A DNA stretch of 64,000 nucleotides from Saprospiraceae bacterium (lineage in GTDB: Bacteria > Bacteroidota > Bacteroidia > Chitinophagales > Saprospiraceae): positions 62,001 through 126,000 of the forward strand of contig JADJNF010000010.1 of assembly GCA_016714445.1 (NCBI GenBank), written 5' to 3'. This document shows, in pieces, positions 17,697 through 30,527 of this stretch (its first letter is position 1; each line of letters begins with the position of its first letter). Below the pieces are notes generated by a model. The model searched no databases, was not told the DNA's origin, and was given only the letters and a program-made list of their open reading frames with translations. The position numbers and the translations under genes were made by a program.

Positions 17697-20600
17697 TCAT
17701 CTTCGTATTTGTATCATTTTACGCATCAGAATTCCTTTATCAGTCACCAGTTCATAGAAGAGTATACCTGATCCATTGGCAAATGAAAATACTTCTTCAT
17801 GATATCCGGAAGGATATTTCCCCTTACGTTCTGTGATAAACTGTCCTTCACTGTTGTACACTTTTATCGTTGCTTCACCTGCTACAGGCAATTCAAAGCC
17901 AATGGTAGTCTGTTCATGGAATGGATTCGGTCGGTTTTGAAGTAACCGAAGACCTTCTTTATTTTCCACCTCCGTCACTGCAGATACCACATCATATACC
18001 AAATCTATTCCAGCTGCTTCATACGTATATTTATATGCCTGTGCAGGAATATTGAGCTCATCTATATGCAGAACATCGCTTAGATTGATACCGTCTTTAA
18101 GGGATCTGAATCTCAGTACAAATACCTCACTGCCATCAGGAATAGTAAAGCCTGTCGCTCTGGACCAAACCGCTCTCAGCTCACCTCCGGATATATTAAA
18201 TGTACCAAAGTTACCCGCACTAAACGGAATAAACTCACTTGCAATCACCTGCTCGAACTGAAGTTGATCTGTATCAAAAGACATGGCCAATTGATAAGCG
18301 CCTATTTCATTAAAATTCTTTACTTTGAAGACCACGTCTATGTCTTCACCAACCTTGAGTACCCTGTCATTGGTAATCAGTGCCACATTAGGAATACCTC
18401 TGAGCGCGGCATTGGAAGTACCGTTGACATCTCCCAGTTTGATACCGATAAAATCATTGTTTGGTTGATTTCCACTAACTCCTGTCAATGCGATCGATTC
18501 AGCAAATCCCCAAGGAGGAAGTGTGAGTACCGGAGTGGATGGTACAAAGCGCCAGAATTTATTAAATATAGCATCAGTTGCTGGGTTACCCAAAATAGAT
18601 TGATTAATAATTGAGGCATCAGCAGTGGTTACAGTATTTGATCTGTTGACATCTGCTGCTATCAGTTTGTACGGATCTGTAATAGGTGCTGCATTGGTGA
18701 TATGCTGTTGAACAGCCATCGCATCAACAGCGGTAACTCCGTTCAGTCGATTGATATTTTTGGTTGGAGTAATGGTAAAATTACCATCTGCTACCAATGT
18801 GACCGAATAATTACCATCCACATCCGTATCATCTGATCCTGCTCCTGCACCGGTTACCGAGACTGTAGCGTCTTTTACTCCCGTAGCATCATCATGTTCC
18901 CAGATAATCTTTCCACTGATGGTTGTCAGTAAGTTAAAGGTTGCATGGATAGTCCGGTGTGAAGTCGCATTTGTAAATTCATAAGTTCCGCTTAAAATAG
19001 CAGCAGGATTACTTACTCCATCTACCAGTACATCCAGAATACCATATCCCATATCCGGTGTGATTGTATAAATCTGACCTGCTCCTGAGCACAATGTTGT
19101 CACTCCTGCAGGAGAAATACTACCGCCGGCACCAGCCGTGGCTGTGATATCCCAATCCGGTTTCACAGAAATTACAAAATTTTCAGGAGTACCTTCACAA
19201 CCATTTACTACCGGTGTCACCGTGATGGTTGCGATCTGTGTAACATCAGTCGTATTGGTGACAACAAAGGAAGTGATATTTCCAGTACCTGAAGCTGCCA
19301 GTCCTATTGACGTATTGTCATTACTCCAGTTGTACGCAACACCGGTCAGGTTATTTCCTGTAAATGTTACCGCTGCTGTATTTGTACCCGGACAAAGTAA
19401 AAGTTGATCAGCCACAGCGTTAACAGTAGGTGTAATAGGTGAAATATCTGTTTGGATGGTACCTAAACCTCCACCGGTAACTACTCTTATTCCATTCAAA
19501 GTGTTCAGGCTGAATGTGTTTCCTGTGGTGGTCACGTTGCATAATTCCGGTGAGTTACCACGACCGAAGTAGTTGTCAGCCAGATTGGTTTGATTACCAT
19601 TGTGTAAAGCGTCATTTGAGCCCTGATTGGCGACATAAGGTGTATGTCCTGCCTGTAGCTGAATGGCTATACCGTTATTAATAAGCATGTTTGTATTCAC
19701 TACATGATTGGTACCTTCCACTACGATACCAAAGCCGGTACTGGATGATGTTCCGTTTGTTTGTTTGTATCCCGTGACGGTATTATTCGTTACAGTAACC
19801 CCATTGGGTACATCGACATTTCCATTCAATACACCACGTCTGAATACTGCAATACCTGCTCTGTCTCTAAGGTCAATATCCTGAGTAGTTAAGGTTACTG
19901 AGTTGTTATTTACAGTAACTCCACCTGCGGGATTTTTAATCTCAATACCAAATCTGCCACCACCAGTAATTGTATTTCCCTGGATAAGATTGGCACCGAC
20001 TGTAGCGTTTAATCCAATCAATCCAATGGCATTATCACCTGCTCCTACATCTATGGTATTACCTACCACAGTTACTGCTGAAGCATTTCCGTCTGACAAT
20101 TCTATACCACAACATCTGTTGTTGCTTAGCGTGTTATTACTAATATTGATGTTGGTTTTTAATCCATTCCAGATGACTATACCTCTGGCACCTCCGCCAT
20201 TGTTGGTCACCATTGAGTTGGTAACAGTTACGTTATTAATACCACTTCCCAGCCCGTTTGCATAAAAACCAGAGGCATTCGTATTATTCAACAAAGCCAC
20301 AGTATCGACAACAAGATTACTATTGTTTTGGATACCATAAATACCGGCATGGCTATTACCATCTGCACCCGTAAAGTTTTGTACAGTAAGATTTTTAATG
20401 GTAATACCAGTGATGCCACTGTTTAATACTATACCGCTTCCAGGAGCTGCGCCTGTAGTGATTCCTGACCCGCTAATGATGTATAGCGTTTTATCATTGG
20501 TAATACCCCTGAGTGTCAGGTTTGATTTATCGATGACCACTTTTTGGTTGTAGGTACCTGCCTGCAGATTGATGATCTCAGGTGCATCTGCATATTTGAT

Positions 20601-23600
20601 ACCATTATTGATCTGGTCAATCTTGGTAAATGGAGGTGGTCCAACTAAGCTGAAATTATTAAGGAACTGCTTTCCAGCTACGTATGTCACTTTACCTTTT
20701 CTACCTGCATATGCTTCCTTATGGTACATTCTTGCTTCCACATCAAATAATTGTGCATGAGTAAGCGCACCAAAAGATACACCGTTAAGTGTTGAAGAAG
20801 TGATATTAAGTCTGAAAGATTCAGCTACATTAACACAGTTTATCATTGTTGAAGCAACATTATTTATAAAATTATTGGATCCGAGTACATAAGAACCCGC
20901 TGTAGGTGTGGCACCACCCAATGAAATATGTGTTCCGTTATTATTAATAGTATTACCTGAAATAGTCACATTATTATTATAATCATCGACGTTCATTGCT
21001 GTTCTGCAATTCTCAAAAGTATTACCTGAAATATTCACCGTAAATGCTCCCTGGTCTACATAAATTCCTCTGGCCCATGATTTATGGTTGCCAAACAATC
21101 CACCGGTTGCGTCCCCGGTAATTTTATTATTTAAAACTATTTTATTTCCTCCTGCGGTAGTGGTGGCCATTGCCCATATATCAACTGCTGCGTTTGACGG
21201 AGGTGTAGGTCCTGTCCTTTCAAATATACAATTCTGAACGGTATTAATTCCGCCACCATCCAATGCAAGTTGTGTTCCTGCTGTGACATCTGTTCGTTTG
21301 ATATGTAAACCATCCAAAGTAGTATTGCCTGCATTATTGATATCAATGGAGCAGTTTAATAAAACCGCTTCCGGTGCTCTGATTAATGCTGTGCCCGATG
21401 TGCCAACATTCGGACCATTGATCGTAAGTGCTTTATTGATATTGATGGTCTCAGTGTAAGTTCCTGCACAAATATCGATCACTTCCCCTGCAACTAACGC
21501 GTTTATGGCATCCTGAATGGTTGAGTAGTAAGTGTATACTGGACCGACGGAAGTTCTTCTGACAGGTAGATTCGAAACAGATACCATAGTAGAAGCTGTT
21601 GATCCATTTATATCAGAAACTGTCAATGTATATGTTCCATTGGTAAACGCCCCAAAAGCAATCCCGCTGGTGCAAGCTACCGGACCTCCCGAAGTTGTAC
21701 CCGTCCATGATGCAGTATACGGAGTAACTCCACCAGTAAAGTACACCGTTATCTGCCCGTTGTTCTGACAGTATTGATTCGGGGTTGATGAAACAGAACT
21801 GATGACTACCGGTGAGCCGGTACAAGAATATTTGTCCACACCAGACCATGGGTAAGTAGCTCCTGCCATATCAGGAACAAGCCATGCATCATAATCTACA
21901 TTACCTGAAACCATCGCTGGTATATTATTTCCAATTGGTGTTCCCCACCAGTTACAGGTTGCATTAATATCTGCAGTTGTTGTACTGGCTATACCGAAGT
22001 TGGCATTGCCTGTGATACTATTGCTGTTAATGCTGATACCAGGATCGGTACCTGTATTATTATCATTTCTGAGGACTAAGATTCCGGCAGTTGCAGGTTG
22101 TGCAGCACTTGCATTATTTGCAATCCTGTTATTAGTAATTGAAACTCCGGTTGCGCTTGCACCGACACGTGGACGTACCCAGATACCGCCACCCAAATCA
22201 GCACCGCTTGTACGGTTGCCGGTAATCGTAGAGTTGGTCACTGTGACATTGCTGTAACTGCCCTGTCTCCAAGTAAAGTAAATACCGGCACCTACACCAA
22301 AAGCTGATGCATTACCATTGTTCGTTACCGTTAATCCTGTCAAGGTCATATCCTTACCTTTATTAAAGAGCAAACCAAATACACCGTTGTTATCAAAAGT
22401 GGTGTTAGTAATAGTTACATTCTTCAGGTCTTCACTGTTGTCTAAACTGTTGTTTGCACTAGCAGACAAACCAAATGAGTTGCCGTTCATTTGACCTCCC
22501 GTAATGGTTAAGCCATCGATTTTTGCACTTGCAGCAATTTCAAGTCCATTACCATTCACATTCAGCTGTGTGTTTTCGATTGTAAGTCCCGTGATTGTAG
22601 ATGCCGCATCAACAAAAATTCCGCGATTGTGTTGGTTGGAAATCACGTTCTTAATGGTGATGTCTGAAAGTGTACTATTCATGTAGATACCTCGTGATGT
22701 ACTAACACCAGAAGGACCCACGATTGCTATATCCTTAATGGTCACATTACTGGCAGCTATAGTAATAAAGTTAGCCTCGATTGCAGGGCTAAGTTTTTCC
22801 AGTAAGGTATTGTCCGCACCAAATCCTGATATGGTTACTTCCTTGTTAACAGTCACCAATTCGTCATAGTTACCAGATGATACTGCTATATAATGACCTG
22901 CTCCGCTTATTGTAGTAGGCGCATCTATGGCTGCCTGTATGGTCATATGGCTACTTATGATATTAGTTGCAGGAAGGATAGGATCCTGGTCATAAACCAC
23001 CACTGGACCCACACCTATACATGAAAACTTATCTGTACTCCATGAAACTACATTGCCATAATCATTGTCCAGCCTTAGGAAAGGTAAAAAGTTTGCAGAA
23101 CCAGTTATACTTGCTGCAATATCAAAAGCGTCTTCTGTGCCATACCAGTTGCAAGTGGCAACGATGGTACCGCTTCCGCCGTGATTGATGGCTGCACCGC
23201 TGACATTAGTGAAATCATTATTGGTTACTGAAATATTAGCACCATAGTCAACAGCTGCAGCCGTTGAGAAGGCCTTGCCTGTTCCTGTGATGCTGAAGGA
23301 GTTGTTCTGGATAGTCGCACCGCCGGACATTACTGAAGGTGAACCGTTCTCAAAGCGAATGAGCTCACGTGCCCCGGCGTCATCAGAAGTGAAGAACTCG
23401 TTATTAGAGATCACTACCGTTGCGGTCGGTCCGTTCATCAACAGGTTGCGCTGACCCTTCATACCTGTAAACTTGTTGCCGGTGATGTTCAGGTTCTGTG
23501 ACCATAGCTGGGTGGTGATACCTGCAAAGCCTGAACCGGTTCCGAAAGCTGTAAAGCTATTGTAACTGATGTTACCGGAGATATGCGGGTTGCCGCTCAG

Positions 23601-26600
23601 TGTTGCAGAAGATCCGCCAAGCCAGATATAACGCTTAGTACCTGTAGTGTTACTGCTGATCTCAATAAGGTTATTGAGAATGTTGCTTTGCGTAGCGCCG
23701 CTGGCCCAGATGATATTACCCTGGTTAGGTGCAGTGCCCGGTGATGTGTAATCAGCGCCCACCAGCTTGAATCCATCTATTGTATAGCTGGTCACTCCCG
23801 ACGCAACCGTGATGAGCGAAGTAGTAGCCGAAGCAGATGTGATGATCGCCTCTGCCACGCGTGTGCCATTGGCGTTGTTTAGTCCGGTGTTCGGCCCTTT
23901 GATCACCAGCCCGTTTTTGCCGGCGATGCTCAGGTTCTCGTTATAGGTACCTGCATCAACATAAATTGTATTACCATTATTTGCAACCATTATTGCTTTT
24001 GCTACAGTGGCAAACGGCGCAGATGGTGTACCTGGGTTATTATCATCTCCTAATGCTGTCGTGTAAACATCACCCGTTGCACTATTATCGTTTACATATA
24101 GTGTAGTACCGTATATTATTGCTGATGTAGATGTGTTTGCCTGACACCCGTTAGCGTCAGTCACCGTAAGATAATATGTTCCATTAGCATTTACGGTAGC
24201 ATTTGTAATACTTGGGTTTGCATCATTTGATACAAATCCGTCCGGGCCAGTCCATGAGTAACTGTAAGTCATTGTACCACCCAACACATTTGAGCTAAGG
24301 TTTAGTGTGCTTCCTGCATAAATGGGACTATCATTTGTGGATGTAGCCATCAAAACATCAGGTTGTGTGATTACCAATGCTGGATCTAAAATGGCGGTAC
24401 ATCCGGAGGTGCTTCCGTTGGCATCGGTAACCGTAACACCATAATTGTTTGCTATAAGACCGCTGATGTCTTCGGTGGTTGCACCGTTACTCCATGAATA
24501 TGTATAAGGAGGAGTTCCGCCGGATACAGTCAAATTGATAGTACCGGTTGCAGTACCGTTACATGTTACATTTGTTTGTGTAGTGCTGACAGCCACAGGA
24601 GCCGCGGGCTGGGTTATTGTTGTGGAAGTAGAAGTAGTACATCCGCTTAATGCCGCTAAACCATACAAGGTAACAGCCGGTACTGTGTTGCTGATTCTGA
24701 AGTCCTCGAAATAGAAGCCATTGCCGGATGTGGCGGGCACCGCAGGATTGGCTACCCGGAAAAGCAACGCGTCCACTGCCTGGAGGCGTGGAACTGCGGG
24801 AGTTATGCGCTCAAAATTATAATAATACGTCTCCCACGTTGTTCCTGTATGTATCAGTGATCCGTTCAACCAGACCTTTACGATATCGTTGCCGAAAATA
24901 TCGCCACCGCCAGTAGATACCCCATCTACAAATGTAATGGCCATTTCAAGGGTATGCAGAACTGTATAAGGAAGACCTGTCGCTATTGTTGTACCTGGGA
25001 AAGTAGCTCCGTTAGCACCAGCTTCTGTGAAAATAAGATCGAAACCTGTCGAGCCGTTGTCCACTATGCGCAGTAAACTCATACGAACTGAAGACTGCTT
25101 AGCGCTTGGTGAAAGACCGAGCGAAAGACCGCTTTGCGCCGCTCCGGTTACTGACCGGAATTTTAGTTTGGTATAGAAAGTATTGTTTGCAGCATATGCA
25201 CCAAACTGAGCAGGGTTAAAAGGAGAACTTCCGATCGTCCCTCGGTTATTCCAGAGAGCAGCATTGGTTTCTCCCGCTACCTGTCCGGATGTGGCAGAAA
25301 ACACTTGTGATGTATAGGTATTGCTGGTAATCGCGTTGGACATGCGGAAAACCTTACGATTGCCGTTGACATCGTTTACCTGAATGACCTGCTGATCCCA
25401 TTTGCCAACTGTTGTAGCTGTCGTAAAGGCATCACGAGTGGTCCATCCATTCTGCAGGTCGACAGTACCCGCTAAGGTACCCGGCTGCGCACCTCCCGGC
25501 AAATGAGTGGTGGAGAAAGCATCGAAGTAAGGTGTATTGTCTGCAGCTAAGATATTATCGTTGACAGTCACCGAATATGGTCCGGCAGCCAGACTGATTA
25601 TATCCTGAGTAGTCGCTCCATTGCTCCAAAGGTATGTATAAGGAGCTGTTCCACCGCTTACCGAAAGGTCGATAGAGCCGGAAGAAGCACCATTACACAA
25701 TACATTTACTTGGGTTGAAGTACCCGTTAAAGGATCTGGTTGCGTGATGGTAACCGTAGCCGTAGCAGCGCAAAGATTCGCGTCATTCACGGTGACAGTA
25801 TATGTGCCGGCCACAAGACCGCTGGCGGTGGCAACTGTAGCTCCATTACTCCAGAGGTAGGTATACCCTGGAGTGCCGCCGGCTGCTGTTACTGTAGCGG
25901 ATCCCATGGATCCCCCGTTGCAGATTACATTGACAGAATTGCTTATGTTGGCAGTTGGCACCGTAGGAGCCGTTATAGTTACATTGGCAAACCCCACCTC
26001 GCAATCATTGGCATCCTTCACGTCGATAGTGTAGGTACCCGCTGTCAGTCCGCTGAACACGTTGCTAATCTGATAAGTACCGCCATTTAGGCTGTATTGA
26101 TAAGTGCCGGTACCGCCTGAAGCAGTTACCGTGATGGCACCATCAGATGCACCGTTGCATGAAAGCTGCGAGCCATTGTAATTGGATGTAACAGCACCGC
26201 TACCGGTGTTCTGGGTAGGCTGGGTGATGGTGAAGCTGGCCGTGCCTTGGTTGGTCATGAGACCGCAGAAGTCAGTTACCGTTACGCTATAAGTGCCTGC
26301 AGCCAGACTACTGATATCTTCAGTAGTAGCTCCGTTAGACCATAAATAAGTGTATGGTGCCAAGCCGCCGCTCACCGACAAGTTGATCGAGCCGTTGCTG
26401 TCGCCGAAGCAAGAGGTGATGTTCACCTGCGTGCCCGTAGCCACAACAGCTGTTCCGCCGTTGCAGGAACCCGAAGGCTGGAAGCCTGTAGCCGCATTGC
26501 CATCCGTGTCGGCGGTGATCCATGGGGTGGATGTGGCACTACCGACGATATCGCCAGCCAAAGGACCGCACTGCTGACCCCACCAGTTGCACGTGGCAAC

Positions 26601-27543
26601 GATGGTACCGCTTCCTCCATGGTTGATGGCTGCACCGCTGACATTAGTGAAATCATTATTTGTTACTGAAATATTAGCACCATAGTTAACAGCTGCAGCC
26701 GTTGAGAAGGCCTTGCCTGTTCCTGTGATGCTGAAGGAGTTGTTCTGGATAGTCGCACCTCCGGACATTTCTGTAGGTGAACCGGCCTCAAAGCGAATGA
26801 GCTCACGTGCCCCGGCGTCATCAGAAGTGAAGAACTCGTTATTAGAGATCACTACCGTTGCGGTCGGTCCGTTCATCAACAGATTTCGCTGACCCTTCAT
26901 ACCTGTAAACTTGTTGCCGGTGATGTTCAGGTTCTGTGACCATAGCTGGGTGGTGATACCTGCAAAGCCCGAACCAGTTCCGGCAGCGGTGAAACTATTG
27001 TAACTGATGTTACCGGAGATATGCGGGCTGCCACTCAGTGTTGCAGAAGATCCGCCAAGCCAGATATAACGCTTAGTACCTGAAGTGTTACTGCTGATCT
27101 CAATAAGGTTATTGAGAATGTTGCTTTGTGTAGCGCCGCTGGCCCAGATGATATTACCCTGGTTAGGTGCAGTGCCCGGTGATGTGTAATCAGCGCCCAC
27201 CAGCTTGAATCCATCTATTGTATAGCTGGTCACTCCCGACGCAACCGTGATGAGCGAAGTTGTAGCCGAAGCAGATGTGATGATCGCCTCTGCCACGCGT
27301 GTTCCATAGGCGTTGTTCAGGCCGGCGTATGGACCGTTAATCACTAAACCGTTTTTGCCGTTGATCGTTATATTTTCAGTGTAGGTACCTGCAGCAACTG
27401 CAATGGTATGATTATTTGAAGCAGCATTAATAGCCGATTGGATTGTACAATAATATCTGTTGGTGGTTACGTTGTGTACAGGACCTGCTTCTGTCAAAGC
27501 AAATGATACCTCATCAGGCGCACCACAATCTCCGGTCACACGG
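17697..27543 (-). CDS. C-terminal part of a giant T9SS protein: beta-helix, SprB, dockerin and cohesin
   Basis: This frame continues the protein begun at 30381 after a frameshift near 27546. If joined, the product would be about 4228 aa. It begins ARVTGDCGAPDEVSF, the missing end of an Ig-like repeat. In order it shows a beta-helix module and several SprB repeats (SGGLAPYTYLWSNGATTED). A jelly-roll domain is inserted in one SprB repeat (about 24650-25540). More SprB, a second near-identical beta-helix module and further beta-helices follow. A two-repeat dockerin-like segment lies at about 18590-18760 (LNGVTAVDAMAVQQHI, then AADVNRSNTVTTADASI). A cohesin-like domain (VGEDIDVVFKVKNFNEIGAY) precedes a T9SS type A sorting domain (RLLQNRPNPFHEQTTIGF to KMIQIRR). 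Having dockerin, cohesin and sorting domain in one chain suggests surface assembly with partners, possibly the adjacent cohesin-bearing protein. Confidence 0.8.
23140..23917 (-). repeat. Beta-helix module duplication, downstream copy
   Basis: About 780 bp that is nearly identical in DNA to 26578-27355, at a constant offset of 3438 bp. It codes for the same beta-helix segment (TSASATTSLITVASGVTSY, then GNIIWASGATQSNIL). The boundaries are approximate; identity falls off after about 23917. Confidence 0.9.
26578..27355 (-). repeat. Beta-helix module duplication, upstream copy
   Basis: Partner of 23140-23917 within the same giant gene. The two copies differ by scattered single bases only. Homologous recombination between them could delete or duplicate the intervening 3.4 kb of SprB and jelly-roll coding sequence without changing frame, since 3438 is divisible by three. 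Confidence 0.9.
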
Positions 27544-30381
27544 GCAATACGTTGTACCCGTTGCTGCACCCGGAAGTGACAATCCGGTTCCAAGATTAGA
27601 ACCCGTACCATTCGGGCCGGTATACCAGGTTACTACAGCACCATCACCTATCACACCATTTGCAGTGAGTGTTGTGGTTTGCTCTGCGCAGATTGGGTTT
27701 GCTGTCGGCGTAATACCGGTAATATCTACATTTGTTTTTGCATTTACCATAAAACTTATTTCTGCTGTACCACAGTGACCTGTGACATACGCGTAATAAG
27801 TGCCCGGACCAACGGGGTTGGATGTTAATCCTGAACCAACTGGTGTACCAGTTCCGCCAGTTGCCGTCCACCAGGTAACTGTGGCTCCATCACCCATCAC
27901 ACTATTGGCAGAAAGCGTTGTAGTAGCATCACCACATATAGGATTTGCAGCAGCGCTTATGGAAGCTATTGATGGTGGAACACAAGCCTCAGCAACGCTA
28001 AACTCGCTGAAAGATGTTGCTCCTGTAATTTGAGTACTTGTAGCTGTTTTGGTGCCAACTGTAGGGGCTGACCATGAACCGCCATCTTTTTTCCCAACTA
28101 TAAAGTTATTTGGATCTGCACCACCGGCAATATCACCGGCAGAGAAGTGGAAAGTAGCGTTATAATTATTAAAAACGACACCTGTGTTTGTGACGGTCCA
28201 CTTTCTGTTTACATATTTGGTTTGGCTGAGTCCCGATCCTCCGGGTACTGCTCCTATGGCAGGTGGACCACCAGTCACTGCTGTGGTTGGTGTCAGATCA
28301 CCGGAAGCAGTAACATTTCCAAAACTCACATCTACTCCACCATAGACATTGGCATCACCGACAGCTAAGGTACGTGCAGTTGCACCGGTAGGAATACATA
28401 CTTTAAGATTGCCATTTACCCAACCATTGGTTCTGGAGATATCACCTGTACAAATCACTTCGACCTGATAGCCATCTGTATTTATTTTACCATTGGTGAG
28501 TGTTAAGGTTTTATTGCATAAAAGGTTATCACCCAAAATTAAATCACCTGATGCTTTGTCTACCACCACAAAATCAAGTTCTAAAAGTTGACCTCCGATG
28601 GTTTGATCTGCTGTGCCATCAAAAAATACAGCTCGGTCTTTTGTGTTAATAGTTCCATAGTGATTAAAATCTCCTCTGATTTTCAGGTCACCTCCCAAAA
28701 CGTCAGAAAGGGATAAAGTACCAAAAAGATCCAAATTACCATTTATTTCGAGTGGCTGGGTCATGTCATTGGCTCCAAAGTCCATGTATAAAGCTGAGCT
28801 TGGGTTTATCGTGAGATCGCCTCCACACCTTCTGAGTACACCAGTACCTGCATTACCAAGGTCTAAAGATGTATTATTTGTTATCAGTACATGGTGCGGA
28901 TATCCAGGATTGAATGTACTACTCCACTCCATTCCTCTACTGTAAGTACCTCCAGTATTGTAAGACAAGGTGGAAGCAGAGCCATAATTAGGAGCAGTGC
29001 TGAAATATCCACCTGGATTAATTTCCACAAATCCATCCAATGTTACCGCGGTTCCTGCAACCTGACTGTGTATTTCGAAATTACCGCTCACAGTTCTGCT
29101 TACATTCATCTGAATACCTCCCGTACCAGACACATGTACATTCGTAGGGCGAGTAGCTTCTGCTGAAGGCCACCATACTTCGTTATTGATACCATAAGGT
29201 CCGGAAGTATTGGCAAATTCCAAAGTACCTCCTATTCCAAATGTCCAATTACCTGTATTACCAGGATAACCGCCTTGTTCGATTTTTAGGATACCGTTTA
29301 TTATTACGTTTCCACCATTTACATTTGATGTGGAAGAAACTGCATAAGTTCCATTAATGATCAGATTTACGCCAGATGCAACATACACTGTACCTCCGCT
29401 TCCCACTGTCAAATTATTTAAAGTCTGATTAGTCAGTACACGTAAGGTGCCACCATTAACTACTACATTGCTGCTTGATGGTAATGTATTTCCACCTGTT
29501 CTATTGAGATCTAAAGTACCGCCATTTATAGTAGTAGTACCTGAATAAGTATTGGTATTGGTCAGTGCTAGAGTACCAGCTGCAGTTGCATCAACGGTGA
29601 GATTTGAGCCTGTACCACTAACTACACCACCAAAAGTATAAGTACCGGTTCCTCCTATTATAACGGTACGTGATGTACCATTACCCAGTGCCATATTGTT
29701 ACTAAATGTTATGTTTGCAGAAGATGATGCCAATCCTGTGGTAGCACCAATAGTAAAATTACCGCCTATTACAATTCCATTGGGATATTTACCTGTAAGA
29801 TTTTGATTTCCATCAGCCGAAATAGTACCTCCATTTACAATAAGTGAATTTGTAGGCTTAAAACCCATTGCGTTTATACCTCTTAAAACCACAGTTCCAG
29901 AATTAAGTGTAAACCCTCCACCATACGCCCCTCCTGAAAGTGCTAAAACACCGTCTCCGTTTTTAATATACCCAGCTGTAGTTGAAGTGGTCCAAGCTTG
30001 AGTACCAAAATCAAGAGTAACCCCAGGAGCAACATCAATTGCTACTATGCCATCGGCATGATTAGAAATGGTGCCACCATTTGAGCCTATAGATGCATTT
30101 GCCGAAGCGTTAATACCAGCTACTGTAATGGATGCTCCCGTAAAAGAAGCAACATTTTGAAAATTAATGATAGCGCCACCTGTGGTATTCAGAGCAGATG
30201 TATAAGGCCCAGCCGGATTGGTACTCCAAACACTTCCACTTAACGTTCCCGATGTACCAAAATAATTGTTGGTTTGTGCAACACTTGACTGGATAGCCAC
30301 CATTGTAAACAGACATGATAAAATGGACATAGTTACCATCTTCCATGATCTGAAGGATGATGTTAGTTTAAAGTTTTTCAT
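27514..30381 (-). CDS. N-terminal part of the giant T9SS protein: autotransporter-like beta-strand repeats
   Basis: The start is taken at the ATG at 30381, which opens a typical signal peptide (MKNFKLTSSFRSWKMVTMSI, ending SSVAQ). An upstream in-frame ATG would add an unlikely 33-residue leader. Residues about 40-330 form a beta-solenoid with autotransporter-associated strand repeats (LTNTNTYSGTTTINGGTLDL). Next are bactofilin-like or adhesin-like strands. A segment near residue 780-850 ends FSEFSVAEAC, and two Cys-containing Ig-like repeats follow (ANPICGDATTTLSANSVMGD). The frame breaks in the second of these. TATTGCC appears where the sibling repeat predicts a Tyr-Tyr-Ala stretch, consistent with a 2-nt deletion near 27546, and translation runs out at 27514. 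The downstream frame at 27543 continues the same domain. Confidence 0.8.
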   Translation of the reverse strand: MKNFKLTSSFRSWKMVTMSILSCLFTMVAIQSSVAQTNNYFGTSGTLSGSVWSTNPAGPYTSALNTTGGAIINFQNVASFTGASITVAGINASANASIGSNGGTISNHADGIVAIDVAPGVTLDFGTQAWTTSTTAGYIKNGDGVLALSGGAYGGGFTLNSGTVVLRGINAMGFKPTNSLIVNGGTISADGNQNLTGKYPNGIVIGGNFTIGATTGLASSSANITFSNNMALGNGTSRTVIIGGTGTYTFGGVVSGTGSNLTVDATAAGTLALTNTNTYSGTTTINGGTLDLNRTGGNTLPSSSNVVVNGGTLRVLTNQTLNNLTVGSGGTVYVASGVNLIINGTYAVSSTSNVNGGNVIINGILKIEQGGYPGNTGNWTFGIGGTLEFANTSGPYGINNEVWWPSAEATRPTNVHVSGTGGIQMNVSRTVSGNFEIHSQVAGTAVTLDGFVEINPGGYFSTAPNYGSASTLSYNTGGTYSRGMEWSSTFNPGYPHHVLITNNTSLDLGNAGTGVLRRCGGDLTINPSSALYMDFGANDMTQPLEINGNLDLFGTLSLSDVLGGDLKIRGDFNHYGTINTKDRAVFFDGTADQTIGGQLLELDFVVVDKASGDLILGDNLLCNKTLTLTNGKINTDGYQVEVICTGDISRTNGWVNGNLKVCIPTGATARTLAVGDANVYGGVDVSFGNVTASGDLTPTTAVTGGPPAIGAVPGGSGLSQTKYVNRKWTVTNTGVVFNNYNATFHFSAGDIAGGADPNNFIVGKKDGGSWSAPTVGTKTATSTQITGATSFSEFSVAEACVPPSIASISAAANPICGDATTTLSANSVMGDGATVTWWTATGGTGTPVGSGLTSNPVGPGTYYAYVTGHCGTAEISFMVNAKTNVDITGITPTANPICAEQTTTLTANGVIGDGAVVTWYTGPNGTGSNLGTGLSLPGAATGTTYCPCDRRLWCA

Positions 30382-30527
30382 TCTTTTAGGTTGAAGATTG
30401 TATAAAAAAGAAGACTGGTTAGACTTGGTTTTATGGTCAGAAGGGCCTGATAGATTATTTTGTGGATGGAAGTAATTCATATTAAGATGGTTTTATCGCT
30501 TTTAAAATGAAATTATAGTTTGATATA

